Position numbers and translations under genes: made by a program
Shown: positions 56,732 to 64,000 of the stretch, piece after piece
Position numbering within the stretch: position 1 is the stretch's first letter
How the letters are laid out: every line of letters starts with the position of its first letter
Source of the DNA: an uncultured Desulfovibrio sp.
GTDB lineage: Bacteria > Desulfobacterota > Desulfovibrionia > Desulfovibrionales > Desulfovibrionaceae
Length of the DNA stretch: 64,000 bases
Direction of reading: 5' to 3'
NCBI GenBank assembly: GCA_900541395.1
Contig: UQJT01000005.1
Coordinates: 39,371 to 103,370, forward strand
Notes under the pieces: model-generated
Database searches by the model: none
What the model saw: only the letters and a program-made list of their open reading frames with translations
What the model was told of the DNA's origin: nothing

Positions 56732-58159
56732 TTACTTTCGGTCGCGGGCCGCCCGCGCCGCCGCTACGAAGTTAGGAGCCCAGTGGGGTACGGCGGGCGC
56801 GAACAAATGGGTATACGCGGCAAAGGTATTGCGCACGTACAGGCCGTCGCGGCCTTCGGTTCTCCCGCCGGAGACGGCCGGAACGCGGCCCATGCCCACC
56901 CCGGGATTCAGACGAAGGGCGAAGTTCGGTGTGGAGTCTGACGGCATTTCACAGCGGGAGTAGTGGAATTCATGGCCGCGCCATACGCTGCCCAGCGGAT
57001 GGAAGGGATTGGATTCCGTCGTGACGGCTTCCACATAGCCCAGTCCCTGGGGACGTGGAAAAAAGCGGGTTCTGACGGGCAGCAGGCCCGTCATGGGCAC
57101 TTCGCCCGATTCGTCGGAAACCAGAGCCCGGCACAGGATCATGAATCCTCCGCATTCGGCGTACACCGGGCATCCGGCTTCGGACAGGGCGCGGATATCG
57201 GCCAGATGAGACGAAGCGGCAATGGCCTCGGCGAACAGTTCGGGAAAGCCGCCGCCCAGGTACAGACCGTCCAGGTCGGGCCAGGGGGCCGGGTCGAGAA
57301 TGCTCAGTTCCGCAAGCTCGGCTCCCGCTTCAACCAGGGCCTCGAAGTTTTCCTCGTAGTAGAACCACAGGGCGTCGTCGCGCACGAAACCGATACGGGG
57401 ACGGGCCGTGCCGTCGGCGGGCTCGGCAACGAGCGGGCCGGGCGCGGCGGCGGGGAGTTCGGGAGCGCTTCGGGCCAGAGTCAGCAGCGCGTCCAGGTTC
57501 ACGTGTTCTTCCGTATAGTCGGCCAGGTTCTCCAGCACCTCTTCCTGCTCGAGGGCGGCCCCGCGCAGAGTCAGGCCCATGTGGCGTTCCGGCAGCGGGT
57601 TGTCCCGCAGGCGCGGCAGTTCGCCGTATACCGGCACGTCGGTATAGGTTTCGATGGCCTGACGCACCTGGGCGGCATGACGGGAGGAGCCCACGTTATT
57701 GATCACCACTCCGGCCACGTTCAGGTCCGGCTCGAATGCGGACACGCCCGCTACCAGGGCGGCGGCGGTGCGGGTCATCTTGGCGCAGTTAAGGGTCAAC
57801 AGCACGGGCGAGGTCAGAGCCAGGGCCACCCGGGCGGTGGAACACGAGCCCGTTATGTCCCGGCCGTCGTACAAGCCTCGATTGCCCTCGATAAGCGCCA
57901 GATCGGACGGCGTGCCGCGTCGGCAGGCTCGCATGAACTGCGAGCGCATGGCCTCCGGGGGCAGAAAATAGGGGTCGAGATTGGCGACCGGACGCCGGGC
58001 CGCCAGAGCCAGCCAGGCCGCGTCGATATAGTCGGGACCTTTTTTGCCGGGCTGTACCGTCAGGTTCCGGCGAGTCCAGGCGCGCGTCAGCCCCAGCGAC
58101 AGCAAGGTTTTACCACTGCCGCCGGATAAGCCGGATATGAGCAGGCGGGGAATATGCAT
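56732..58159 (-). CDS. cbiA: Cobyrinate a,c-diamide synthase
   Basis: 475 residues from ATG 58159 (AAGGA upstream; family start HIPRLLISGLSGGSGKT). It amidates the a and c side chains of cobyrinate with glutamine and ATP. The N-terminal half is a BioD-like ATPase with SGGSGKT, PGKKGPDYIDAAW, EGNRGLYDG. The C-terminal half is a GATase1-like domain with LYLGGGFPELFAE, the catalytic Cys in VYAECGGFMIL and a late GHEFHYSR. It supports B12/siroheme-type tetrapyrrole metabolism. Its position beside dsrAB-dsrD is conserved in Desulfovibrio. The N-terminal extra ten codons of the open frame lack a ribosome site. Confidence 0.93.
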   Translation of the reverse strand: MHIPRLLISGLSGGSGKTLLSLGLTRAWTRRNLTVQPGKKGPDYIDAAWLALAARRPVANLDPYFLPPEAMRSQFMRACRRGTPSDLALIEGNRGLYDGRDITGSCSTARVALALTSPVLLTLNCAKMTRTAAALVAGVSAFEPDLNVAGVVINNVGSSRHAAQVRQAIETYTDVPVYGELPRLRDNPLPERHMGLTLRGAALEQEEVLENLADYTEEHVNLDALLTLARSAPELPAAAPGPLVAEPADGTARPRIGFVRDDALWFYYEENFEALVEAGAELAELSILDPAPWPDLDGLYLGGGFPELFAEAIAASSHLADIRALSEAGCPVYAECGGFMILCRALVSDESGEVPMTGLLPVRTRFFPRPQGLGYVEAVTTESNPFHPLGSVWRGHEFHYSRCEMPSDSTPNFALRLNPGVGMGRVPAVSGGRTEGRDGLYVRNTFAAYTHLFAPAVPHWAPNFVAAARAARDRK

Positions 58160-58431
58160 GAACAGAAAATCCTTGCCCCATGTCGTCAAACAAGCTTCGC
58201 TGTTGCCCTAGCCCCGGTACAAAACTTTGAGCTACCCACCGCAGGATTGTGGTTGCGCGAGTCCTGTCCGTCCTTTTTTATTATTACTTACCTTCAATAC
58301 ATGGAAATATTATAGATGAATTTGTATACCCAAATGAATTTGTATTGTTGTCTACTGATTTGGCAGAGCGTGAAACATTTGTCGGCGGGTGTCACGAAAA
58401 AGCATCGTGCCACTCGCCGACAAAAGAAGCG
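58160..58431. other. AT-rich intergenic region with likely cbiA promoter
   Basis: There is no gene. On the minus strand TATAAT (58314-58309) is a perfect -10. Two exact direct repeats of ATACAAATTCAT, 18 bp apart (58345-58334 and 58327-58316), lie over its -35 region and look like an activator or repressor site. The leader of about 150 nt to cbiA shows no B12-box, so no cobalamin riboswitch was called. Confidence 0.45.
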
Positions 58432-58467
58432 CTCGGGGGGAAACAGGTGCTCCTGTTTTCCCCCGAG
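58432..58467 (-). terminator. Terminator of the dsrA-dsrBD operon
   Basis: CTCGGGGGaAAACAGG pairs with CCTGTTTcCCCCCGAG around 4 nt, directly after the dsrBD stop, followed by CGCTTCTTTTG on the minus strand. Confidence 0.75.
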
Positions 58468-58475
58468 GGTAGCGT

Positions 58476-59924
58476 TTACTTGCCTTCTTCGGTCTTGGAC
58501 TGCTTGCCCGAGCCCTTGAGGCCGTACATGGTGGTGGAGCCGGAGGACCAGTATTCCACCTTGTCTTCTTCCACCAACGCGGTCAGAACGGCCTTGACCT
58601 TGCGGGGGCTGGCGTCGGGGAAGAGTTCCAGGAAGTTGTTGAAGTAGAACTTCGTCTTCGAACCGGCCTTGTCGGTCAGGAACTTGACGATAGTGTCCTT
58701 GTCTTCCTGGGTGACGCCGCCGGTGGCCTGAGCGGCGTGGGCTTCGTGACCGGCGTAGGCGTTTTCGGCCAGTTCGGAGAACTTGAACTGGGTGGTCTGA
58801 CGCCAGGTGTAGTAGGCCGGATCGCGGAAGTCGTCGATCAGGTGATGGGTGAACTCAAGGTCGGTCAGTTCGAAGAACTTTTCCCAGCCGATGCGTTCGG
58901 CCCATTCGCCCAGTCGTTCGTACTTGTTGGCGTTCTTGGAGTACACATCGATGATGTGCTTGATGGTACGGGTCAGCGTGGGCCAGCGGGGCGGTTCGTT
59001 GGGAATGTAGGAAACGACCACCTTGGAGAACTTCGGCTGGCTGATCCGGTTGGAGATCTTGCCGCCGACCATGATCACGCAGCCGTCGCCGCCCTGGCCG
59101 TCCGCGATGGGCAGGGCCGGGCACATGGTGTAGCAGTTGCCGCAGTACATGCAGCGTTCGCTCTTGATGGCCACGCTGTTGATCTTCTTGCCGTCCACTT
59201 CTTCCTTGGTGGGGCGCACCGCGCCCACGGGGCAGGCGGCCACGGCCAGAGGAATTTCACACAGCTGGTCGACCCATTCCTGGTCGATCATCGGGGGCTT
59301 GCGGTGGATGCCCACAATGCCGATGTCGGAAGCATGCACGGCGCCGCACATGTTGAGGCAGCACGCCAGAGAGATACGCACCGGGGCGGGCAGCTTCATG
59401 TCGCAGAAGTCGTCGTACACGGCGTCCATCACGGCTTTGACCGGACCGGAGGCGTCCGTGGCCGGAGTATGGCAGTGCACCCAACCCTGAGTGTGCACGA
59501 TGTTGCTGATACCGGCGCCCGTGCCGCCGATGGGGAACTTGTTGGAACCGGCATCGAACTTGCGGGAGGCCAGGTCTTCCTTCAGGGCCTTGAGGGTGGC
59601 CTCGTCGGTGACCATGAACTCGATGTTGTTGCGGGTGGTGAAGCGTACATGCCCGTCACAGTACTTGTCCGCGATTTCGCAGATTTCGCGGATGTGGCTG
59701 GTGGAAATCAGACGAGCCGCGCCGCAACGCACGGTGAACACCTTGTCGCCGCTTTCGGCCACGTGGACCAGCACGCCGGGTTCAAGAATTTCGTGGTACA
59801 GCCACTTGCCGAAGTTCTTGGCGATGACCGGCGGGAAGAAGGAGTCGTATTTGCGGGGGCCAATATCGGAGATACGGCCTTCCATGGGTTTTGCGGGATT
59901 GTATCCGGTAGAAATGAAAGCCAT
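58476..59924 (-). CDS. dsrB: Dissimilatory sulfite reductase beta subunit fused to DsrD
   Basis: 482 residues. Residues 1 to about 381 are Dsr[18 protein letters not shown], the [16 protein letters not shown] cluster/siroheme region, AACPVGAV, and a ferredoxin domain with [16 protein letters not shown] linker of about 23 residues ([20 protein letters not shown]) joins it to a full DsrD domain (405-482): [17 protein letters not shown] and the hallmark [19 protein letters not shown]. DsrAB reduces sulfite to the DsrC trisulfide/sulfide in the cytoplasm; DsrD, normally a separate 78-residue winged-helix protein, was reported to activate DsrAB. The frame is continuous with no stop between the domains. 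AAGGAG precedes ATG 59924, 18 bp after dsrA. Confidence 0.95.
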   Translation of the reverse strand: MAFISTGYNPAKPMEGRISDIGPRKYDSFFPPVIAKNFGKWLYHEILEPGVLVHVAESGDKVFTVRCGAARLISTSHIREICEIADKYCDGHVRFTTRNNIEFMVTDEATLKALKEDLASRKFDAGSNKFPIGGTGAGISNIVHTQGWVHCHTPATDASGPVKAVMDAVYDDFCDMKLPAPVRISLACCLNMCGAVHASDIGIVGIHRKPPMIDQEWVDQLCEIPLAVAACPVGAVRPTKEEVDGKKINSVAIKSERCMYCGNCYTMCPALPIADGQGGDGCVIMVGGKISNRISQPKFSKVVVSYIPNEPPRWPTLTRTIKHIIDVYSKNANKYERLGEWAERIGWEKFFELTDLEFTHHLIDDFRDPAYYTWRQTTQFKFSELAENAYAGHEAHAAQATGGVTQEDKDTIVKFLTDKAGSKTKFYFNNFLELFPDASPRKVKAVLTALVEEDKVEYWSSGSTTMYGLKGSGKQSKTEEGK

Positions 59925-59942
59925 TTGCGCTCTCCTTCTGAA

Positions 59943-61256
59943 TTAGCGTTGATGTCTCTGGCGGAAGGCCTTGATGTCGCGGGACCAACCGCCGGGCACT
60001 TCCTCTTCCTTGAAGAGGATGTAGGGGTTGGCGCGGGGGGTGCTGACATGCTGAGGAATGGCCGGAATTTCGGTCACTTCAAGCAGCTTCTGGAAGGAGA
60101 GGCGCTTGATGGTTTCGCCCACGCGTTCGCGGTTTTTGCCTTCTTCCATCCACCAGTCCCAGATTTTTTCGATGACGGCCTTGATTTCGTCGAAGGGCTC
60201 TTCGGCGGGAATGAAGGGCACAAGCAGCGAACCCATCTGCGCGCCGTCCAGGATGGGGGCCTTGGCGCCCACCAGGATGGAAGCGCCGCGCTCGTCGCCG
60301 ATGTGCAGGGCGCGGGGCATGGTGTTGATGCAGTGCATGCAGCGCACGCATTCCTTGGTGTCGATGGACAGTTTGGAACCGTCCCACTTCATGCAGTGGG
60401 AAGGACAGAGATCGATGACTTCCTTCTGGATGTCGAACTTGCCCCAGTCGCGGCCGGAGTGGGCGCCCGCGTTGGGCTTGAAGTTGCCGGCCACGTATTC
60501 CTTGACGGCGGACTGGTCGATCTTGATGTCGTCCTTCCAGGTGCCGACCACGGCGAAGTCGGAACGGGCCATGGCGGCCACGCAGCCGTTGGGGCAGCCG
60601 TCGAATTTGAATTTGAACTTGTACGGGAAGGCCGGACGGTGCAGTTCGTCCTGGTAATCCTGGGTCAGCTGATAGCAGGCAAGCTGCGTGTTGTAGCAGG
60701 CGTATTCGCAACGGGACTGGCCGAGGCAGGCCGCCGGGGTGCGCAGGTTGGAGCCGGAACCGCCGAGGTCGGTCTCCATTTCGTGGGTGAGCTGCCAGAA
60801 GATTTCTTCGAGCTGGGGGGTCTGGGTGCCGAGCAGCACGATGTCGCCGGTGGAGCCGTGCAGGTTGGTCAGGCCCGAACCGCGCAGATCCCAGATGTCG
60901 CACAACTGGCGGAGGTATTCGGTGCTGTAGTACTTGCCCGAGGGCTGGTTGACGCGCACGGTGTGGAAGTGGGCCACGCCGGGGAATTTTTCGGGCTGGT
61001 CGCAGTAGCGGCCGATGACGCCGCCGCCGTAACCGAACACGCCCACGATGCCGCCGTGCTTCCAGTGGGTTTCGCCTTCTTCATAGGAAAGTTCGAGCAC
61101 GCCGAGCAAATCTTCGGGAGCATCCACGGGAATCTGGTAGTCCAGACCTTTCGGGTTTTTGGCCCGGACGGCTGCCTCCTGCTTGATGTCGGACACAAAG
61201 CTGGGCCAAGGCCCGGATTCGAGCTGGTCCAGCAGGGGGGTTGCATGTTTCGCCAT
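59943..61256 (-). CDS. dsrA: Dissimilatory sulfite reductase alpha subunit
   Basis: 437 residues, the usual DsrA length. ATG 61256 follows GGAGGT. Siroheme-[4Fe-4S] ligands are in TPAACLGQSRCEYACYN and FDGCPNGCVAAMARSDFAVVG, and the inserted ferredoxin domain has LCPSHCMKWDG and TKECVRCMHCINTMPRAL. GRYCDQPEKFPGVAHFHTVRV and GSGLTNLHGSTGDIVLLG are conserved DsrA blocks. It is the first gene of the operon with the dsrB-dsrD fusion. Transcription starts within the 836-bp divergent region shared with the citrate-synthase-like gene. Confidence 0.98.
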   Translation of the reverse strand: MAKHATPLLDQLESGPWPSFVSDIKQEAAVRAKNPKGLDYQIPVDAPEDLLGVLELSYEEGETHWKHGGIVGVFGYGGGVIGRYCDQPEKFPGVAHFHTVRVNQPSGKYYSTEYLRQLCDIWDLRGSGLTNLHGSTGDIVLLGTQTPQLEEIFWQLTHEMETDLGGSGSNLRTPAACLGQSRCEYACYNTQLACYQLTQDYQDELHRPAFPYKFKFKFDGCPNGCVAAMARSDFAVVGTWKDDIKIDQSAVKEYVAGNFKPNAGAHSGRDWGKFDIQKEVIDLCPSHCMKWDGSKLSIDTKECVRCMHCINTMPRALHIGDERGASILVGAKAPILDGAQMGSLLVPFIPAEEPFDEIKAVIEKIWDWWMEEGKNRERVGETIKRLSFQKLLEVTEIPAIPQHVSTPRANPYILFKEEEVPGGWSRDIKAFRQRHQR

Positions 61257-61681
61257 TGCCTTACCTCCACATGGGTTATTGGGTCCGTCGCGTCCGCCCG
61301 GCAAAGCCGATACAAGGGCAGAAAACCGCTTTGGGGAGCGCGACCCCTGGTACACGACAGAAATCGTACATAAACCGTCCTTTCTCCCGCGGGAAGCCCC
61401 GGAACGAAGGCGCAATCGTTCAATGTACGACGACCCCTATAGCCTACTTTTCGGTTAAGCACAACAGCCTTCCGCGTCCCAAACCGGTTTCGATTGTCTG
61501 TTGTTTCAAAGGGTAAACGGCTTCGCACGGCGTCGCTTTTTTCCCGCTCCGTTTTTCGGGCAGCCCGTTTCGGCAAAAGTCCGGCGCGGGAAGGATGATG
61601 TGCATAGCGAAAAAAGATCGCGACGGGCTTCCGGAGTGATGACAAAACCAAATTTCATGAGGGGGTATCATCACGCTGTGG

Positions 61682-61695
61682 TTAGACGCGTCTAA
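61682..61695. promoter_or_regulatory. 14-bp perfect palindrome, possible operator
   Basis: TTAGACGCGTCTAA, centrally placed in the divergent region and followed by an AT-rich patch. The cognate regulator is unknown. Confidence 0.4.
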
Positions 61696-61883
61696 ATATT
61701 AATCCAAATAATACAAGCTGATTGTCGTAAACGTTGTTGAGGGTCGCTCCGGCGGTGCAGGCGCGCTTCGCTGCTTTTGGATTCATGGGGGTCGCCCGCG
61801 GTTTCGGGCGTTGCTGCCGCGACGCCGCCGGGGCGGACGCATAAGAGGCGTCAGCCCCGTCAAGGGCATAACTCCCTCTTTTG

Positions 61884-61923
61884 TTTTCCTACAAAAAAGT
61901 ATATTGTATTTTTTTGTGGAAAA
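61884..61923 (+). promoter_or_regulatory. A/T-rich inverted repeat, possible promoter/operator
   Basis: TTTTCCtACAAAAAA and TTTTTTGTGGAAAA are complementary apart from one bulged T, with an 11-nt loop that contains TATATT. It lies about 170 bp before the citrate-synthase-like gene. Confidence 0.4.
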
Positions 61924-62092
61924 AACCGCGTAGTTGCCGTCATGCCGTTGGGGCGCCGACGCGTCGGCGTCCGGCTCCAAAACGGCGCGGCCGCCGTTTC
62001 CCCGAGGGCGGTTTTTTCACGGGCATTTTTACGGCGGGGCGGTTTGCCCGGCCCGCTCGCCGGACATGGGGTCCGGCCATAAGGATCGGTCC

Positions 62093-63940
62093 ATGGCGCT
62101 TTTGCACAAGAACAGTCCGCTGCGTGGTCTGTATTTGGAGGAGAGGGAAGAACCTCAGCTTTACCGCGAGGTTTATCCTTACACCAAGGTCGGCCGTATC
62201 GAATTCGACGATACCATCATCACTCCCCGTCCGGCCGAGCCGTGCTTCATCACCGATACCACTTTCCGCGACGGCCAGCAGGCCCGCCCTCCCTATACGG
62301 TCAAGCAGATCGCGCGTATCTACGACCTGCTGCACAAGCTGGGCGGCAAGAACGGTTTGATTCAGGCCACCGAATTTTTCATGTATTCGCCCAAGGACCG
62401 GCGGGCCGTCGAAACCTGCCGCGCCCGCGGCTATCGCTTCCCGCGCATCACGGGTTGGATACGGGCCAACGCCGACGATCTGGCCATTGCCCGGGATATG
62501 GATTTTGACGAAGTGGGCATGCTGACCAGCGTGTCCGACTACCACATCTACCTCAAGCTGGGCAAAACCCGGCAGCAGGCTATGGACGGCTATCTGAAGC
62601 TGGTGGAGCAGGCCCTGGAATGGGGCATCGTGCCCCGCTGCCACTTTGAGGACGTGACCCGGGCCGATATTTTCGGGTTCTGCCTGCCCTTCGCTTCCAG
62701 GTTGATGGAACTGGCCCGGCAGGCGTCCATGCCGGTCAAAATTCGTTTGTGCGACACTATGGGCTTTGGCGTGCCTTACCAGGGCGCGGCTCTGCCGCGT
62801 TCGGTGCAGCGCATCGTGCGCGCCTTCACCGATGAGGCGGGGGTACCCGGTCAGTGGCTGGAATGGCACGGGCACAACGACTTCCATAAAGTGCTGGTCA
62901 ACGGCGTCACGGCCTGGCTGTACGGCTGCTCGGCCGTCAACGGAGCCCTGCTCGGCTTCGGCGAGCGTACGGGCAACACGCCGGTGGAGGCTCTGGTTCT
63001 GGAATATATTTCTCTGACCGGCGACGACGAGGCGGCGGATACCACGGTCATTTCGGAAATCGCGGACTATTTCGAAAAAGAGCTGGAATACGTCATTCCG
63101 CCCAACTATCCTTTTGTGGGGCGCGACTTCAACGCCACCAGCGCGGGCGTGCATGTGGACGGACTGGCCAAAAATGAGGAAATTTACAATATTTTCGATA
63201 CGTCCGCCATTCTGGGGCGTGACGTGCCGATCATCATCACCGACAAGTCCGGCCGGGCGGGCGTGGCTTACTGGATCAACCATAATTTCCGCCTGTCGGC
63301 CGAGCAGGCCGTGTCCAAGAAGCATCCGGCCGTGGGGCACATATACGCGGCCATCATGAAGGCATACGAAGAAGGCCGCAATACCTCCTTCTCCAACAAG
63401 GAGATGACCGACCTGGTCCGGCGCTATATGCCGCAACTTTTTGTGTCCGAACTGCAGCACATCAAGCGGCTGGCGGGCCGCCTGGCCGCCCACCTCATCG
63501 AGCGTCTGGCGGCGCGCTGCACCGTTGCCCCGGACGACACGGACAGTCTGGACCTGATGAAGAAGTTTGTGGATCACTATCCCTTCATTCAGTATCTGAC
63601 TTTGACCGACGCGGCGGGACATCTGGTCCAGGCCGTGATCACCGACCCCGCCTACAAGGAACGTTACGGCAGCCTGCCCGAACGCGGTTACGACTATTCG
63701 GGCCGCGAATGGTTCAAGGTGCCCATGAGCAACGGCGAGCTGCATATAACCGACGTCTACCAGTCCCAGTACACCGGCAAACTCATTCTGTCGGTGTCCA
63801 AGGCCGTGACCGACGCCCGCGACGAAATCGTGGGCGTGCTGTGCGGCGATATCCAGTTGGAGGAAATCCTCCAGCGGGCCACGGCCCTGGAAGAAGAGGA
63901 AAAAGACGAAAATCGGGCCGAGGAGCGCGAAGAGGACTAG
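62093..63940 (+). CDS. Citrate/homocitrate-synthase-like HMGL enzyme fused to a C-terminal Cache-type domain
   Basis: 615 residues from ATG 62093 (AAGGA at 7 nt). Residues 40-400 form an HMGL-like TIM barrel: DTTFRDGQQ (55-63), MLTSVSDYHIYLKLGKTR, CHFEDVTRAD, metal ligands H259-G-H261-ND (EWHGHNDFH) and GALLGFGERTGNTPVEALV. The family includes isopropylmalate, homocitrate and (Re)-citrate synthases; members in Desulfovibrio have been proposed to be Re-citrate synthases. Residues about 490-595 are different: YPFIQYLTLTDAAGHLVQAVI, then GYDYSGREWFKVPM, ITDVYQSQYTGKLILSVSKAV and EIVGVLCGDIQLEEIL. This is the pattern of a Cache/PDC sensor, normally extracellular but cytoplasmic here. The last 20 residues are very acidic. 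Confidence 0.85.
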   Translation: MALLHKNSPLRGLYLEEREEPQLYREVYPYTKVGRIEFDDTIITPRPAEPCFITDTTFRDGQQARPPYTVKQIARIYDLLHKLGGKNGLIQATEFFMYSPKDRRAVETCRARGYRFPRITGWIRANADDLAIARDMDFDEVGMLTSVSDYHIYLKLGKTRQQAMDGYLKLVEQALEWGIVPRCHFEDVTRADIFGFCLPFASRLMELARQASMPVKIRLCDTMGFGVPYQGAALPRSVQRIVRAFTDEAGVPGQWLEWHGHNDFHKVLVNGVTAWLYGCSAVNGALLGFGERTGNTPVEALVLEYISLTGDDEAADTTVISEIADYFEKELEYVIPPNYPFVGRDFNATSAGVHVDGLAKNEEIYNIFDTSAILGRDVPIIITDKSGRAGVAYWINHNFRLSAEQAVSKKHPAVGHIYAAIMKAYEEGRNTSFSNKEMTDLVRRYMPQLFVSELQHIKRLAGRLAAHLIERLAARCTVAPDDTDSLDLMKKFVDHYPFIQYLTLTDAAGHLVQAVITDPAYKERYGSLPERGYDYSGREWFKVPMSNGELHITDVYQSQYTGKLILSVSKAVTDARDEIVGVLCGDIQLEEILQRATALEEEEKDENRAEEREED

Positions 63941-63956
63941 CGCCGGGGCCCCCGAG

Positions 63957-64000
63957 AGCATGTTGCTTTTGAAATGGGCCCATTTCAAAAGCAACATGCT
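63957..64000. repeat. Perfect 44-bp palindrome at the window edge
   Basis: Two 22-bp arms meet at GGGCCC with no loop; each arm contains GCATGTTGCTTTTGAAATG. It begins 17 nt after the citrate-synthase-like stop and reaches the last base. It resembles the dispersed hairpin family in having GCAT...GAAATG, but may also be a terminator or an assembly-end artefact. Confidence 0.6.

Larger units (their letters stand above)
61257..62092. other. Long divergent intergenic region, dsrA / citrate-synthase-like gene
   Basis: 836 bp with no gene seen on either strand; ORFs are short and lack ribosome sites. It contains a perfect 14-bp palindrome (61682-61695) and an A/T-rich inverted repeat (61884-61923), listed separately. 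The dsrA promoter is presumably in the first few hundred bp, but no clear -35/-10 pair was identified. Confidence 0.55.

Noticed and set aside
58160..58310. Cobalamin riboswitch in the cbiA leader
   Set aside because: No B12-box-like sequence or suitable helices were seen in the roughly 150-nt leader.
1..64000. CRISPR arrays, tRNA/rRNA genes, insertion sequences, prophage
   Set aside because: No regular spacer-repeat arrays, no tRNA cloverleaf-like sequences, no rRNA and no transposase, integrase or phage structural genes were recognised on either strand.

Overview
This GC-rich window comes from a strictly anaerobic, sulfite-reducing deltaproteobacterium of the Desulfovibrionaceae. The clearest evidence is dsrA followed by dsrB with dsrD fused to its 3' end (58.5-61.3 kb). 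A DsrB-DsrD fusion was reported in Bilophila wadsworthia, so a Bilophila/Mailhella-like relative is a reasonable guess; the species cannot be fixed from sequence alone. No tRNA, rRNA, CRISPR array, transposase or prophage gene was seen.

Layout. 0-4.5 kb: the end of an MgtC-like protein, a 5'-deoxyadenosine-deaminase-like amidohydrolase, and pyrB-pyrC on the minus strand behind a terminator-type leader hairpin. 4.5-5.8 kb: mostly intergenic, with a 54-residue secreted peptide gene and a dispersed repeat. 5.8-11.3 kb: the rimP-nusA-ylxR-infB operon with a near-consensus promoter and an attenuator-like leader. 11.5-19.9 kb: one gene of about 2,800 codons for a VCBS-repeat/RTX surface adhesin. 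20.3-23.0 kb: dut, a MobA-like nucleotidyltransferase, an HD hydrolase and ddl. 23-27.5 kb (minus): yhaM-like exonuclease, tmk, a GT2 glycosyltransferase and a UDP-glucuronate decarboxylase, with an inverted-repeat-bounded element between the last two. 27.6-30.6 kb: surE, fba, gap. 31-32.8 kb: a chemoreceptor with a zinc-binding CZB-like domain outside the membrane.

32.9-38.2 kb is a self-contained metabolic module: a two-cluster ferredoxin, an AprA/fumarate-reductase-like flavoprotein and a DASS organic-anion transporter, read away from a divergent sigma-54 activator. A -24/-12 promoter and a 16-bp palindrome lie between them. This is the best candidate for an undescribed pathway. 38.3-45.4 kb: a FadL-type porin, a pgeF-type protein, 5-formyl-THF cyclo-ligase, a phosphoesterase, RNase E/G with a very long disordered N-terminus, and an HMA-domain membrane protein behind a Fur-box-like site.

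45.6-48.7 kb: a MrfA-type helicase fused to a MrfB-type DEDDy exonuclease. 48.7-54.3 kb: a five-gene Nik/Dpp ABC transporter whose leader carries GTGTTAC-N13-GTAACAC, the NikR-type operator of deltaproteobacteria, so nickel is the likely cargo. 54.6-58.2 kb: an HD protein with a degenerate CCA-transferase-like head, a Nudix hydrolase and cobyrinate a,c-diamide synthase. 58.5-61.3 kb: dsrA-dsrBD. 62.1-63.9 kb: a citrate/homocitrate-synthase-like enzyme fused to a Cache-type sensor domain. The window ends in a perfect 44-bp palindrome. Members of a small hairpin repeat family recur at 2.0, 5.5, 30.7 and 38.3 kb.
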